The notes under the pieces were generated by a model. The model searched no databases and had not been told where the DNA came from. It saw nothing but the letters and a program-made list of their open reading frames with translations. Made by a program: the position numbers and the translations under genes. From NCBI RefSeq assembly GCF_010727475.1, contig NZ_AP022567.1, forward strand, positions 310,001 to 374,000: a stretch of DNA of 64,000 bases, in the 5' to 3' direction. This stretch comes from Mycolicibacterium mageritense (GTDB lineage: Bacteria > Actinomycetota > Actinomycetes > Mycobacteriales > Mycobacteriaceae). How positions within the stretch are numbered: position 1 is the first letter of the stretch; each line of letters begins with the position of its first letter. Below, piece by piece: positions 36,259 through 44,741 of the stretch.

Positions 36259-37427
36259 GAACGGACCCGCGTGAACCGGTGCAACAGCCACGCCGCGGGA
36301 ATGGTGAAGACCAGCGTGAGCACGAAAAGGGTGACGATCGAACCGGTGTAGACCGGTCTGCGCATGACCTCGACCATCACCAACTCCATGATGATCAGGT
36401 GGATCAGGAAGGTCTCGTAGGAGATCTCGCCGAGGAACACCATGGGCCTGCTCCCCAGAAACCGCGTGTACCAGCCGCGGTCGCCGAGCGCAGGCGGCGC
36501 CACCAGCAACGCCGCGATCACCGCGTAGAACGCGGTCTTGAACAGCGCCTCGCCGAGCCCGGCCGGCGACGTGGTGGGCTCCCCCGCGATCGGTGTTGAG
36601 GCGATGAAATAACTCACCACCGCCAGCGGCACACACACCATCGCGTAGCCCCGCACCTTCATCTGCTGCAGAACCGTCAGCGCCATGCCCGCCACGAACC
36701 ACGCCAGGTAGGTCGGCAACCACAGCCGGGCCGCGTCGGGCAGACCCGTCGTGGTGTGCACGATGTAGAGCCAGATCGGCGAAATGGCCGCCGTCGCGGC
36801 CAAACCCAGCATCAGCAGGCCCGGCCGCCACCGCCGTCGGCACAACAGCACCAGCAGCACGTAGGCCAGCAGCGGCAGCACCACGTAGAACGCGGCCTCG
36901 ACGGCCAGGCTCCACATCTGCGTCAAGCCCTGGTGCAGAAACGAGAACAGGTAGTTGTCGGCGTAGATCTGCGTCAGGGTCAGGTTGCGGAACAACCCTT
37001 CCCAGGTGTGGCCGGGGTTCGGGCCCGCGGTCCGGAAGTGGTACACGAGATAGGCGATCAGCACCGTGACCACGTAGGCCGGCATGATGCGTCGCACCCG
37101 GTGCCAGGCATAGCGGCGCACCGACGGCGGCTTGTATGCGGTCGCAACCGCTGGATCTGATTCGCGGCTCGCCGCGGCTACCCACGGCCGGAACAGCAGG
37201 AAACCACTGAGCACGAAGAAGATCGGCACCCCGATCTCGGCCCGCGACAGCACCAGACCGTAGTAACCCTGCGGGTATTTGCCGGTGGTGTAGGCCGCGT
37301 GCGTCAACACCACCAGCAGCGCGGCCACGGCCCGGATACCGGTGAGCGAGGCGACCCGGTCGGTGGTGGAGACGGATTCCAGACCGCCCTGTGCGGGAGG
37401 GCCCTGAACACTTTTCGACAGAGTCAC
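36255..37427 (-). CDS. Integral membrane acyltransferase (Acyltransferase_3, Rv1254-like)
   Basis: 390-aa membrane protein with about ten helices. The family signature is near the N-terminus (TGIRAVAALLVVLTHAAY, with the catalytic-type His) followed by GVPIFFVLSGFLLFRPW. These enzymes O-acylate sugars or other envelope molecules. The GTG start at 37427 overlaps the deaD stop by 4 bases, and the stop overlaps the AraC start by 4, so all are coupled. Confidence 0.88.
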   Translation of the reverse strand: MTLSKSVQGPPAQGGLESVSTTDRVASLTGIRAVAALLVVLTHAAYTTGKYPQGYYGLVLSRAEIGVPIFFVLSGFLLFRPWVAAASRESDPAVATAYKPPSVRRYAWHRVRRIMPAYVVTVLIAYLVYHFRTAGPNPGHTWEGLFRNLTLTQIYADNYLFSFLHQGLTQMWSLAVEAAFYVVLPLLAYVLLVLLCRRRWRPGLLMLGLAATAAISPIWLYIVHTTTGLPDAARLWLPTYLAWFVAGMALTVLQQMKVRGYAMVCVPLAVVSYFIASTPIAGEPTTSPAGLGEALFKTAFYAVIAALLVAPPALGDRGWYTRFLGSRPMVFLGEISYETFLIHLIIMELVMVEVMRRPVYTGSIVTLFVLTLVFTIPAAWLLHRFTRVRS

Positions 37428-39166
37428 TTGGCCTTGCGGCGGGGCTTACCCGAGCCCCCCGGTCGGTCTCGGTGCTCCGGACGTTCGCGGCGCTGCGGCC
37501 GGTCCGGCTGCAAGTTGATCAGCACGCCCGAGATGCGGGTGTTCTCCAGCGCCTTGAGCGTCTTCTTGGACAGCTTCTCGGGCAGTTCGACCAGCGAATG
37601 GTCGAGCCTGATGGTGATGTGGCCGAACTCGTTGCGGTGCAGGCCGCCCTCGTTGGCGATCGCCCCGACGATGTGGCCCGGCCCGACCTTGTGCCGCTTG
37701 CCCACCGCGATGCGGTAGGTGGCCAGACCTTCGCGGGGTGCGCGGGGCGGGCGCTCACTGCGTTCACCGCGCTCCTCGCGCTCGCGGCGCTTCTCCGGCG
37801 GCGGCTCGACCATCAGGAACGCGTCGCCGTCGCGCGACTGCAACGCGAGCGCCGCCGCGATGTCGGCCATCGGCACGTCGTTGTCACGCCCGTAGTCCTC
37901 GATCAGGCGGCGGAACAGCTCGAGGCCCGGAGCGTTGAGCCCGTCGGTGATCGAGTCGCGGAACTTCGCGACGCGCTGCGCGTTGACGTCGTCCACGCTG
38001 GGCAACTCGGACTCGATGAGCCGCGACCGGGTGTGCTTCTCGATGGACTTGAGCAGGTGCCGTTCCCGCGGGGTGACGAACAGCAGCGCCACACCGGACC
38101 GGCCCGCTCGGCCGGTGCGGCCGATGCGGTGCACGTACGACTCGACGTCGTGCGGGATGTCGTAGTTGACGACGTGCGAGATGCGTTCGACGTCCAAGCC
38201 GCGCGCGGCCACATCGGTGGCGATCAGGATGTCGAGCTTGCCGTCCTTGAGCGCGGCGATGGTCCGCTCACGCTGCGCCTGCGCGATGTCGCCGTTGATG
38301 GCCGCAGCCGAGAAACCGCGCGCCTTGAGCCGTTCGGCGACCTCTTCGGTGGCCTGCTTGGTGCGGACGAACACGATCATCGCGTCGAACGGCTCGACTT
38401 CCAGCACCCTGGTCAGCGCATCGAGTTTGCGCGGACCCGCGACCTGGATGAACCGCTGCGTGATGTTCTCGGCCGTCGCCGTCTTGGCCTTGACCGTGAC
38501 CTCGACCGGGTCATGCAGATATTTCGTGGTGATCTTGCGAATCGCCGGCGGCATGGTCGCCGAGAACAGCGCCACCTGCTTGTACTCGGGGGTGTCGGCC
38601 AGGATGCGTTCGACATCCTCGGCGAACCCCATCTGCAGCATCTCGTCGGCCTCGTCGAGCACCAGGTAGTCCAGGTGCGACAGGTCCAGCCGGCCCTTCT
38701 CCAGGTGGTCGATCACCCGGCCGGGCGTACCGACCACCACCTGGGCACCCCGCTTGAGCCCGGCCAGCTGCGGGCCGTACGACGAGCCGCCGTAGATCGC
38801 CAGCACATTGATCTCGGGCAGGTGCGCACCGTACCGGCCGAACGCCTCGGCGACCTGCAGGGCCAGCTCACGCGTCGGCGCGAGCACAAGGGCCTGGGTG
38901 TTCCTGCTGGTGGTGTCGATCTTGGACAGGATCGGGATCGCGAACGCCGCCGTCTTGCCCGTGCCGGTCTGGGCGAGACCCACCACATCGGAGCCCGCCA
39001 ACATGGGCGGGATCGTGGCAGCCTGGATCGCCGACGGCGTCTCGTATCCGACATCGGCCACCGCCTGCAGCACCGCGGGGTGAATGTGCAGGTCGGCGAA
39101 CGTGGGGTCGGTATCAACCGGATCCGGGTTGGAATCCGGGTTCGGATCCGATTCTGGCGAGGTCAT
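37424..39166 (-). CDS. deaD: DEAD-box RNA helicase DeaD/CsdA (Rv1253-like)
   Basis: 580 aa. Helicase motifs in order: Q-motif region PSAIQAATIP, AQTGTGKT (I), PTREL (Ia), DEAD (II), SAT (III), HRIGRTGR (VI). A DbpA-like RNA-binding domain follows at about 480-555 (AVGKRHKVGPGHIVGAIANE), and a basic Arg/Pro-rich tail ends the protein. It unwinds RNA in ribosome assembly and cold adaptation. It heads the five-gene operon. Confidence 0.93.
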   Translation of the reverse strand: MTSPESDPNPDSNPDPVDTDPTFADLHIHPAVLQAVADVGYETPSAIQAATIPPMLAGSDVVGLAQTGTGKTAAFAIPILSKIDTTSRNTQALVLAPTRELALQVAEAFGRYGAHLPEINVLAIYGGSSYGPQLAGLKRGAQVVVGTPGRVIDHLEKGRLDLSHLDYLVLDEADEMLQMGFAEDVERILADTPEYKQVALFSATMPPAIRKITTKYLHDPVEVTVKAKTATAENITQRFIQVAGPRKLDALTRVLEVEPFDAMIVFVRTKQATEEVAERLKARGFSAAAINGDIAQAQRERTIAALKDGKLDILIATDVAARGLDVERISHVVNYDIPHDVESYVHRIGRTGRAGRSGVALLFVTPRERHLLKSIEKHTRSRLIESELPSVDDVNAQRVAKFRDSITDGLNAPGLELFRRLIEDYGRDNDVPMADIAAALALQSRDGDAFLMVEPPPEKRREREERGERSERPPRAPREGLATYRIAVGKRHKVGPGHIVGAIANEGGLHRNEFGHITIRLDHSLVELPEKLSKKTLKALENTRISGVLINLQPDRPQRRERPEHRDRPGGSGKPRRKAK

Positions 39167-39261
39167 CGAGTCAGCAGTCTAGTGCCAATACAGCGATATC
39201 CCTGCCAGACCGCCGCGCGCCTGCCCGGGCCCACCACCCCACCACGGTAGGTTGCCCTGTT

Positions 39262-39801
39262 GTGAAGCACGTCCTCGTCATCTCGGCGGCCGTGGTCACC
39301 CTCGCCGGATGTGGATCGGGCGACTCGACGGTCTCCAAGACCCCCGAGGCAACCGCGAACCCGGCCACGACGGCGGCTTCGACCGCACCCGCCCCGGTTG
39401 CCGCGCCGCCGTCGACTCCCGAACCCGACCCGTGCGCCGTCAACCTCGCCGCACCCGAGATCGCCAGAGCAGTGTCCGAGTTGCCCCGAGACCCGCGCAG
39501 CAACCAAGCCTGGAGCCCCGAGCCGATCGCGGGCAACTACAACGAATGTGCGCAACTGTCGGCCGTGATCGTGCGAGCCAACACCAACGCGCCGAACCCG
39601 AACACCAGGGCCGTCTTGTTCCACCAGGGCAAGTTCATCCCGACCGGGGTGCCCGACACGTACGGGTTCAACGGCATCGAGAAATCCACGTCGACGGGCG
39701 ACACCGTGGCCCTGCAATATTCCGGGGGCTACCACGGCCTGGCCAGCGTGGTCAGGTTCCGGTGGAACGGCAACGGCGTCGAGTTGATGGGCAACACCTG
39801 A
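39262..39801 (+). CDS. lprE: Lipoprotein LprE (LppP/LprE family)
   Basis: 179 aa. The signal peptide ends in a lipobox with VTLAGC (Cys 17). A Thr/Ala/Pro-rich linker follows, then a domain with two Cys (DPCAV and NECAQL) characteristic of the LppP/LprE family. It sits between deaD and the nuclease-helicase as Rv1252c does in H37Rv. In M. tuberculosis LprE is reported to modulate host responses; the basic function is unknown. GTG at 39262. Confidence 0.85.
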   Translation: MKHVLVISAAVVTLAGCGSGDSTVSKTPEATANPATTAASTAPAPVAAPPSTPEPDPCAVNLAAPEIARAVSELPRDPRSNQAWSPEPIAGNYNECAQLSAVIVRANTNAPNPNTRAVLFHQGKFIPTGVPDTYGFNGIEKSTSTGDTVALQYSGGYHGLASVVRFRWNGNGVELMGNT

Positions 39802-39856
39802 CCGTTCGGGTTTCGAGAGCGGCGCCGGTGTCGGGGTGCTCGCCTACAGTGGCAGC

Positions 39857-42800
39857 GTGTTCGTCACAGATGACGGCATGGTCATCTACAGCGCATCGGA
39901 CCTTGCCGCGGCCGCGCGCTGCGAGTACGCGCTGCTGCGCTCGTTCGACGCGCAACTGGGCCGTGGCCCGCGGGTCGCGGCGGAAGACGAATTGCTCGCG
40001 CGCACCGCACAACTCGGTGGTGAGCACGAACAGCGCCATCTCGACGAGCTGAGGGTCGACGCGTCGGTCACGGTGATCGGCAGGCCGCCCTACACCGTTG
40101 CGGGGCTCACCGCGGCCGCCGAGCAGACGTTGGCGGCCGTGCAGCGCCGGGCGCCGGTCATCTACCAGGCCGCGATGTTCGACGGCCGCTTCGCCGGGTT
40201 CGCCGATTTCCTGGTGTACGACGGTGAGCGGTACACGCTGCGCGACACCAAGCTCGCCCGGTCGGTCAAGGTCGAGGCGCTCTTGCAACTGGCCGCCTAC
40301 AGCGAGACGCTCACGGCCGCCGGGGTGCCGGTGGCGCCCGAAGTCGAGCTCGTGCTGGGTGACGGCGCCACCAGCTCCTACCCGGTCGACGAGCTGCTGC
40401 CGGTGTACCGGCCGCGCCGCGCCGCGCTGCAACGGTTGCTCGACACGCACCTGGCCTCCGACCGGCCGGTCGACTGGGAGAACACCGACGTGCGCGCATG
40501 CTTCCGCTGCCCGGAATGTGCCGCGCAGGTCCGCGCCCACGACGATCTGCTGCTGGTGGCGGGCATGCGGGTCAGCCAACGTGCGCGGCTCATCGACGCG
40601 GGCATCACCACCGTCGGGCAGCTGGCCGCACATCACGGACCGGTCGACGGTGTGCACCCGCGCATCCTCACGAACCTGACGGCGCAGGCCCGCCTGCAAC
40701 GCGCACCCCGCGACGACGGCAAGCCGCCCTACGAGGTGGTCGACACCCAACCGCTCATGCAGCTGCCCAACCCGGACAAGGGTGACCTGTTCTTCGACTT
40801 CGAGGGCGACCCGCTGTGGACCGCCGACGGCGTCGAATGGGGCCTGGAGTATCTGTTCGGCGTGCTCGGCACCAAGTCGGACAACGACTTTCACCCGCTC
40901 TGGGCCCATGATCGGCAGTCGGAGCGGCGAGCGCTGCGCGACTTCCTCAAGCTGGTCCAGAAGCAGCGCAAGCGGCACCCGAACATGCACGTCTACCATT
41001 ACGCCGCCTACGAGAAGACCGCGTTGCTGCGGCTCGCGGGGCGCTACGGCGAAGGCGAGGACACGGTCGACGAGCTGTTGCGCAACGGCGTGCTGGTCGA
41101 CCTTTATCCCTTGGTACGCAAGAGCATCCGCGTGGGTACCGAGAACTACAGCCTCAAGTCGCTCGAGCCGTTGTACATGGGCGCGCAGTTGCGCAGCGGC
41201 GACGTCACCACCGCGACCGACTCGATCACGCAGTACGCGCAGTACTGTGCGCTGCGCGCCGAAGGCCGCGACGACGACGCGGCCATCGTGCTCAAGGAGA
41301 TCGAGGACTACAACCGCTACGACTGCACGTCCACCCGCAAGCTGCGGGACTGGCTCATCAACCGGGCGATCGAATCGAGCGTGCCGCCCATGGGTGCGCA
41401 ACCGGTCGGCCGCAGCGCGCCCGTGGAACCCGAGGATCTGCTGGCGCGTACGCTGCGGCGCTTCGTCGGCGACGGCGCCCGGCGCCCCGAGCAGCAGGCC
41501 GTCGCCATGGTTGCAGCCGCCCGCGGTTACCACCGCCGCGAGGACAAGCCGTTCTGGTGGGGCCACTTCGACCGGCTGAATCATCCGGTCGAGGAGTGGG
41601 CCGACGGCACAGACGTTTTCGTGGCCGACGAGGCGATCGTCGAGACCGACTGGCACACTCCGCCCCGGGCTCGCAAGCCGCAACGCCGGGTTCGCCTGAG
41701 GGGCGCACTGGCGACCGGCGAGCTGAGCAGGGAGATGTACGCGCTCTACGAGCCGCCGGCACCCGACGGGCTGACCGACGACCCGGACCGGCGCGCGTTC
41801 GGTTCGGTCCAGGTGCTGGAAGCCGACGACCCATCCGCACCCACCGAGGTGCTGATCGTCGAACGGGAACCCAAGGACGGCACGGTGTTCGACCAGGTGC
41901 CGTTCGCGTTGACTCCCGGCCCGCCGATCCGCACCACGGCACTGCGCGAGTCCATCGACGCGACCGCGAACCAGCTCGCGGCCGGGCTGCCCGCACTGCC
42001 GGCGAACCCCGTCGTCGACCTGTTGCTGCGCAGGCCACCACGCACCCGCAGCGGCGCTGCGCTGCCCCAGAGCGGCGAACGCGTGCAGGACGCGATCACC
42101 GCGGCGCTGCTGGATCTGGATTCGTCGTACCTGGCCGTGCACGGCCCGCCAGGCACGGGAAAGACGTTCACATCGGCCGCGGTGATCGCCCGGCTGGTCA
42201 ACGAGCACCGTTGGCGCATCGGCGTGGTCGCGCAGTCACATGCCGTGGTGGAGAACCTGTTCCGCGACGTGATCGCGGCCGGGGTGGACGCCGGCTCGGT
42301 CGCGAAGAAGCCGCACGGCGACGATCCGGTCTGGACCGAGATCGGCGAAAAGGACTATCCGATGTTCATCGCCGACCACCGCGGCTGCGTGATCGGCGGC
42401 ACGGCATGGGATTTCGCCAATGGCAGCCGCGTGCCGCGGGGCGGCCTCGATCTGCTGGTGGTCGAGGAGGCCGGGCAGTACAGCCTGGCCAACACCATCG
42501 CGGTGGCGCCGGCCGCCGCCAATCTGCTGCTGCTCGGCGATCCCCAGCAGCTGCCGCAGGTGAGCGCGGGCACGCATCCCGAACCGGTGGACACGTCGGC
42601 GCTGGGCTGGCTCGTCGACGGCCGCCACACTCTTCCGGCCGAGCTGGGCTACTTCCTCGATCGCTCCTACCGCATGCATCCGGCGGTGTGCTCGGCCGTG
42701 TCGAAGCTGTCCTATGACGGGCGGCTTCGCTCGGTGGATGCGGTGACGACGGCGCGCCGGCTCGACGGTTATCCGCCCGGGGTGCGGGTGCTGCAGGTCG

Positions 42801-43267
42801 ACCACGACGGCAATGCCACCGACAGCCCGGAAGAGGCCGACGCCATCGTCGCCGAGACCGCGCGGCTGGTCGGAATGCCGTGGACCGATGAGCGCGGCAC
42901 GCGGCCGCTGGCCCCTGAGCACGTCATGGTGGTCACGCCGTACAACGCTCAGGTGGTGACGCTGCGGCAGCGGCTGGACTCGGCCGGGTTCACCGATGTG
43001 CGGGTCGGCACGGTCGACAAGTTTCAGGGCCAGCAGGCGCCGGTGGTGTTCATCTCGATGGTCGCCTCGTCAATCGACGACGTGCCACGCGGAATCTCGT
43101 TCCTGCTCAACCGAAACCGGCTCAACGTGGCCGTGAGCCGGGCGAAGTACGCGGCAGTGATCGTGCGGTCGGCACACCTGACCGAGTACCTGCCGGGCAC
43201 CCCGGCCGGCCTCGTCGAGCTGGGCGCGTTCCTGGCCCTGCCGAGCTGTGATACACCGTCGGAGTGA
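39857..43267 (+). CDS. RecB-like nuclease (TM0106 family) fused to a superfamily 1 helicase (Rv1251c-like)
   Basis: 1136 aa from GTG 39857; GTG 39836 adds seven codons. Residues about 1-300 are the TM0106 RecB-like nuclease region (DFLVYDGERYTLRDTKLAR). LFFDFEGDPLW near 307 and NRYDC near 485 suggest a DEDD/RNase H-like module. The helicase part has Walker A GPPGTGKT near 765, Walker B VVEEAGQ, and the C-terminal VDKFQGQQ and NVAVSRAK motifs. It probably processes DNA or RNA ends. It overlaps the next gene by 4 bases. Confidence 0.88.
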   Translation: MFVTDDGMVIYSASDLAAAARCEYALLRSFDAQLGRGPRVAAEDELLARTAQLGGEHEQRHLDELRVDASVTVIGRPPYTVAGLTAAAEQTLAAVQRRAPVIYQAAMFDGRFAGFADFLVYDGERYTLRDTKLARSVKVEALLQLAAYSETLTAAGVPVAPEVELVLGDGATSSYPVDELLPVYRPRRAALQRLLDTHLASDRPVDWENTDVRACFRCPECAAQVRAHDDLLLVAGMRVSQRARLIDAGITTVGQLAAHHGPVDGVHPRILTNLTAQARLQRAPRDDGKPPYEVVDTQPLMQLPNPDKGDLFFDFEGDPLWTADGVEWGLEYLFGVLGTKSDNDFHPLWAHDRQSERRALRDFLKLVQKQRKRHPNMHVYHYAAYEKTALLRLAGRYGEGEDTVDELLRNGVLVDLYPLVRKSIRVGTENYSLKSLEPLYMGAQLRSGDVTTATDSITQYAQYCALRAEGRDDDAAIVLKEIEDYNRYDCTSTRKLRDWLINRAIESSVPPMGAQPVGRSAPVEPEDLLARTLRRFVGDGARRPEQQAVAMVAAARGYHRREDKPFWWGHFDRLNHPVEEWADGTDVFVADEAIVETDWHTPPRARKPQRRVRLRGALATGELSREMYALYEPPAPDGLTDDPDRRAFGSVQVLEADDPSAPTEVLIVEREPKDGTVFDQVPFALTPGPPIRTTALRESIDATANQLAAGLPALPANPVVDLLLRRPPRTRSGAALPQSGERVQDAITAALLDLDSSYLAVHGPPGTGKTFTSAAVIARLVNEHRWRIGVVAQSHAVVENLFRDVIAAGVDAGSVAKKPHGDDPVWTEIGEKDYPMFIADHRGCVIGGTAWDFANGSRVPRGGLDLLVVEEAGQYSLANTIAVAPAAANLLLLGDPQQLPQVSAGTHPEPVDTSALGWLVDGRHTLPAELGYFLDRSYRMHPAVCSAVSKLSYDGRLRSVDAVTTARRLDGYPPGVRVLQVDHDGNATDSPEEADAIVAETARLVGMPWTDERGTRPLAPEHVMVVTPYNAQVVTLRQRLDSAGFTDVRVGTVDKFQGQQAPVVFISMVASSIDDVPRGISFLLNRNRLNVAVSRAKYAAVIVRSAHLTEYLPGTPAGLVELGAFLALPSCDTPSE

Positions 43268-44619
43268 CCGAAACGTTTACCGGAACCCTCGCGGCGATCG
43301 TCGGCACCGGCTACGTGACCGCCGATCCCGACGTGCTCGCCGGCCGCTCGGTCGACCACACCGGGCGCTACCGGGGTCAGGCGAGCGCGCTCGTGCGGCC
43401 GGGCAGTGCCGAGGAGGTCGCGGCGGTGCTGCGGGCCTGCCGGGAGTCCGGTGTCTGCGTGACCGTGCAGGGCGGGCGGACGTCGTTGGTGGCGGGCACC
43501 GTCCCCGAACACAGCGATGTGCTGCTGTCCACCGAGCGGCTCACCACGATCGGCGACGTCGACACCGTGGAACGTCGGGTCAGCGTGGGCGCGGGCGTCC
43601 CCCTGGCTGCCGTACAACGTGCGGTCACGGCCGCGGGCCTGGTGTTCGGCGTCGACCTGTCCGCACGCGACTCGGCCACCGTCGGGGGCATGGCCTCAAC
43701 CAACGCCGGCGGGCTGCGAACCGTGCGCTACGGCAACATGGGCGAGCAGGTGATCGGCCTCGAGGTGGCGCTGCCCGACGGGACGATCGTGCGCAGGCAC
43801 AGCCGGGTGCGCCGCGACAACACCGGCTACGACCTCGCCGCGCTGTTCGTCGGCGCCGAGGGCACCCTCGGGGTGATCACCGCACTCGATCTGCGGCTAC
43901 ATCCGGCACCGACGCACCGGGTGACGGCGATCTGCGGTTTCGCCGATCTCGACGCCCTGGTCGAAACCGGCCGGGTATTCCGGGATCTCGACGGCATCGC
44001 GGCACTGGAGCTGGTCGACGCGAAGGCCAGCGCGCTGACCGCCGAACATCTCGGGGTGCCCGCACCTGTCGACGGCGCGTGGCAGCTGCTGATCGAGCTG
44101 GCGGGCGATACAGATCAGACCGACCGGCTGGCCGACGCCCTCGGCGACGCGCGCATGGCCGGCGAACCCGCAGTCGGGGTCGACGCCAACGCGCAGCAGC
44201 GGCTGTGGCAGGTGCGGGAGTCGGTGGCCGAGGTGCTCGGATTGTTCGGACCGCCTTTGAAATTCGACGTGTCGCTGCCGCTGTCGGCGATCCGGCAGTT
44301 CGCGGCGGATGCAGCCGCGCTCATCGCCGAGCATGCGCCACAAGCGATTCCGGTGCTGTTCGGCCACGTCGGCGAAGGCAATCTGCATCTCAACGTGCTG
44401 CGCTGCGCCCTCGGCGATGCCGAACGCGACCTGTATTCGGAGATGATGGCGCTGATCGCCCAGCACGGTGGCAACGTCAGCTCCGAGCACGGCGTCGGCA
44501 CCCGCAAACGCGACTACGTCGCGATGTCACGCACCGCGGCCGACATCGCCGCGATGCGCACGGTCAAGGCCGCATTCGACCCCGATCGCTATCTCAACCG
44601 CGCTGTGCTGTTCAGCTGA
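43264..44619 (+). CDS. FAD-linked oxidase, second GlcD-like 2-hydroxyacid dehydrogenase
   Basis: 451 aa. The FAD_binding_4 domain has VQGGRTSLVAGTVP and GGMASTNAGG; the C-terminal domain has GHVGEGNLHLNVL and SSEHGVGTRKRDY. It is a paralogue of the gene at 18333. GTG at 43264 overlaps the helicase stop (GTGA). The substrate is unknown; D-lactate or another 2-hydroxy acid is likely from the family. Confidence 0.88.
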   Translation: MTETFTGTLAAIVGTGYVTADPDVLAGRSVDHTGRYRGQASALVRPGSAEEVAAVLRACRESGVCVTVQGGRTSLVAGTVPEHSDVLLSTERLTTIGDVDTVERRVSVGAGVPLAAVQRAVTAAGLVFGVDLSARDSATVGGMASTNAGGLRTVRYGNMGEQVIGLEVALPDGTIVRRHSRVRRDNTGYDLAALFVGAEGTLGVITALDLRLHPAPTHRVTAICGFADLDALVETGRVFRDLDGIAALELVDAKASALTAEHLGVPAPVDGAWQLLIELAGDTDQTDRLADALGDARMAGEPAVGVDANAQQRLWQVRESVAEVLGLFGPPLKFDVSLPLSAIRQFAADAAALIAEHAPQAIPVLFGHVGEGNLHLNVLRCALGDAERDLYSEMMALIAQHGGNVSSEHGVGTRKRDYVAMSRTAADIAAMRTVKAAFDPDRYLNRAVLFS

Positions 44620-44625
44620 GTTTTT

Positions 44626-44724
44626 CGCGCGAGTTCCTCCCGCGAGCAGTCGCGAAAGTACCCGTAAACGCCCATTTTTGGGTACGCGCGCGTCTGCTCG
44701 CGCAGGGAAACTCGCGCAGGGAAA
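44626..44724. repeat. Large imperfect hairpin with a 14-bp tandem duplication between convergent genes
   Basis: CGCGAGCAG (44641-44649) pairs with CTGCTCGCG (44694-44702), and GTACCC (44658-44663) with GGGTAC (44680-44685), around an A/T-rich loop. CTCGCGCAGGGAAA is repeated perfectly at 44697-44710 and 44711-44724. It probably terminates both converging transcripts and looks like a REP-type mycobacterial element. Confidence 0.6.
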
Positions 44725-44741
44725 ATTGCGCGCCCGGAAAG

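Noticed and set aside
37391..39250. 619-codon open frame opposite deaD
   Set aside because: Shadow frame with low-complexity composition; all DEAD-box motifs are on the minus strand.
39752..42208. 818-codon open frame opposite the nuclease-helicase
   Set aside because: Shadow frame; the + strand carries clear helicase motifs.
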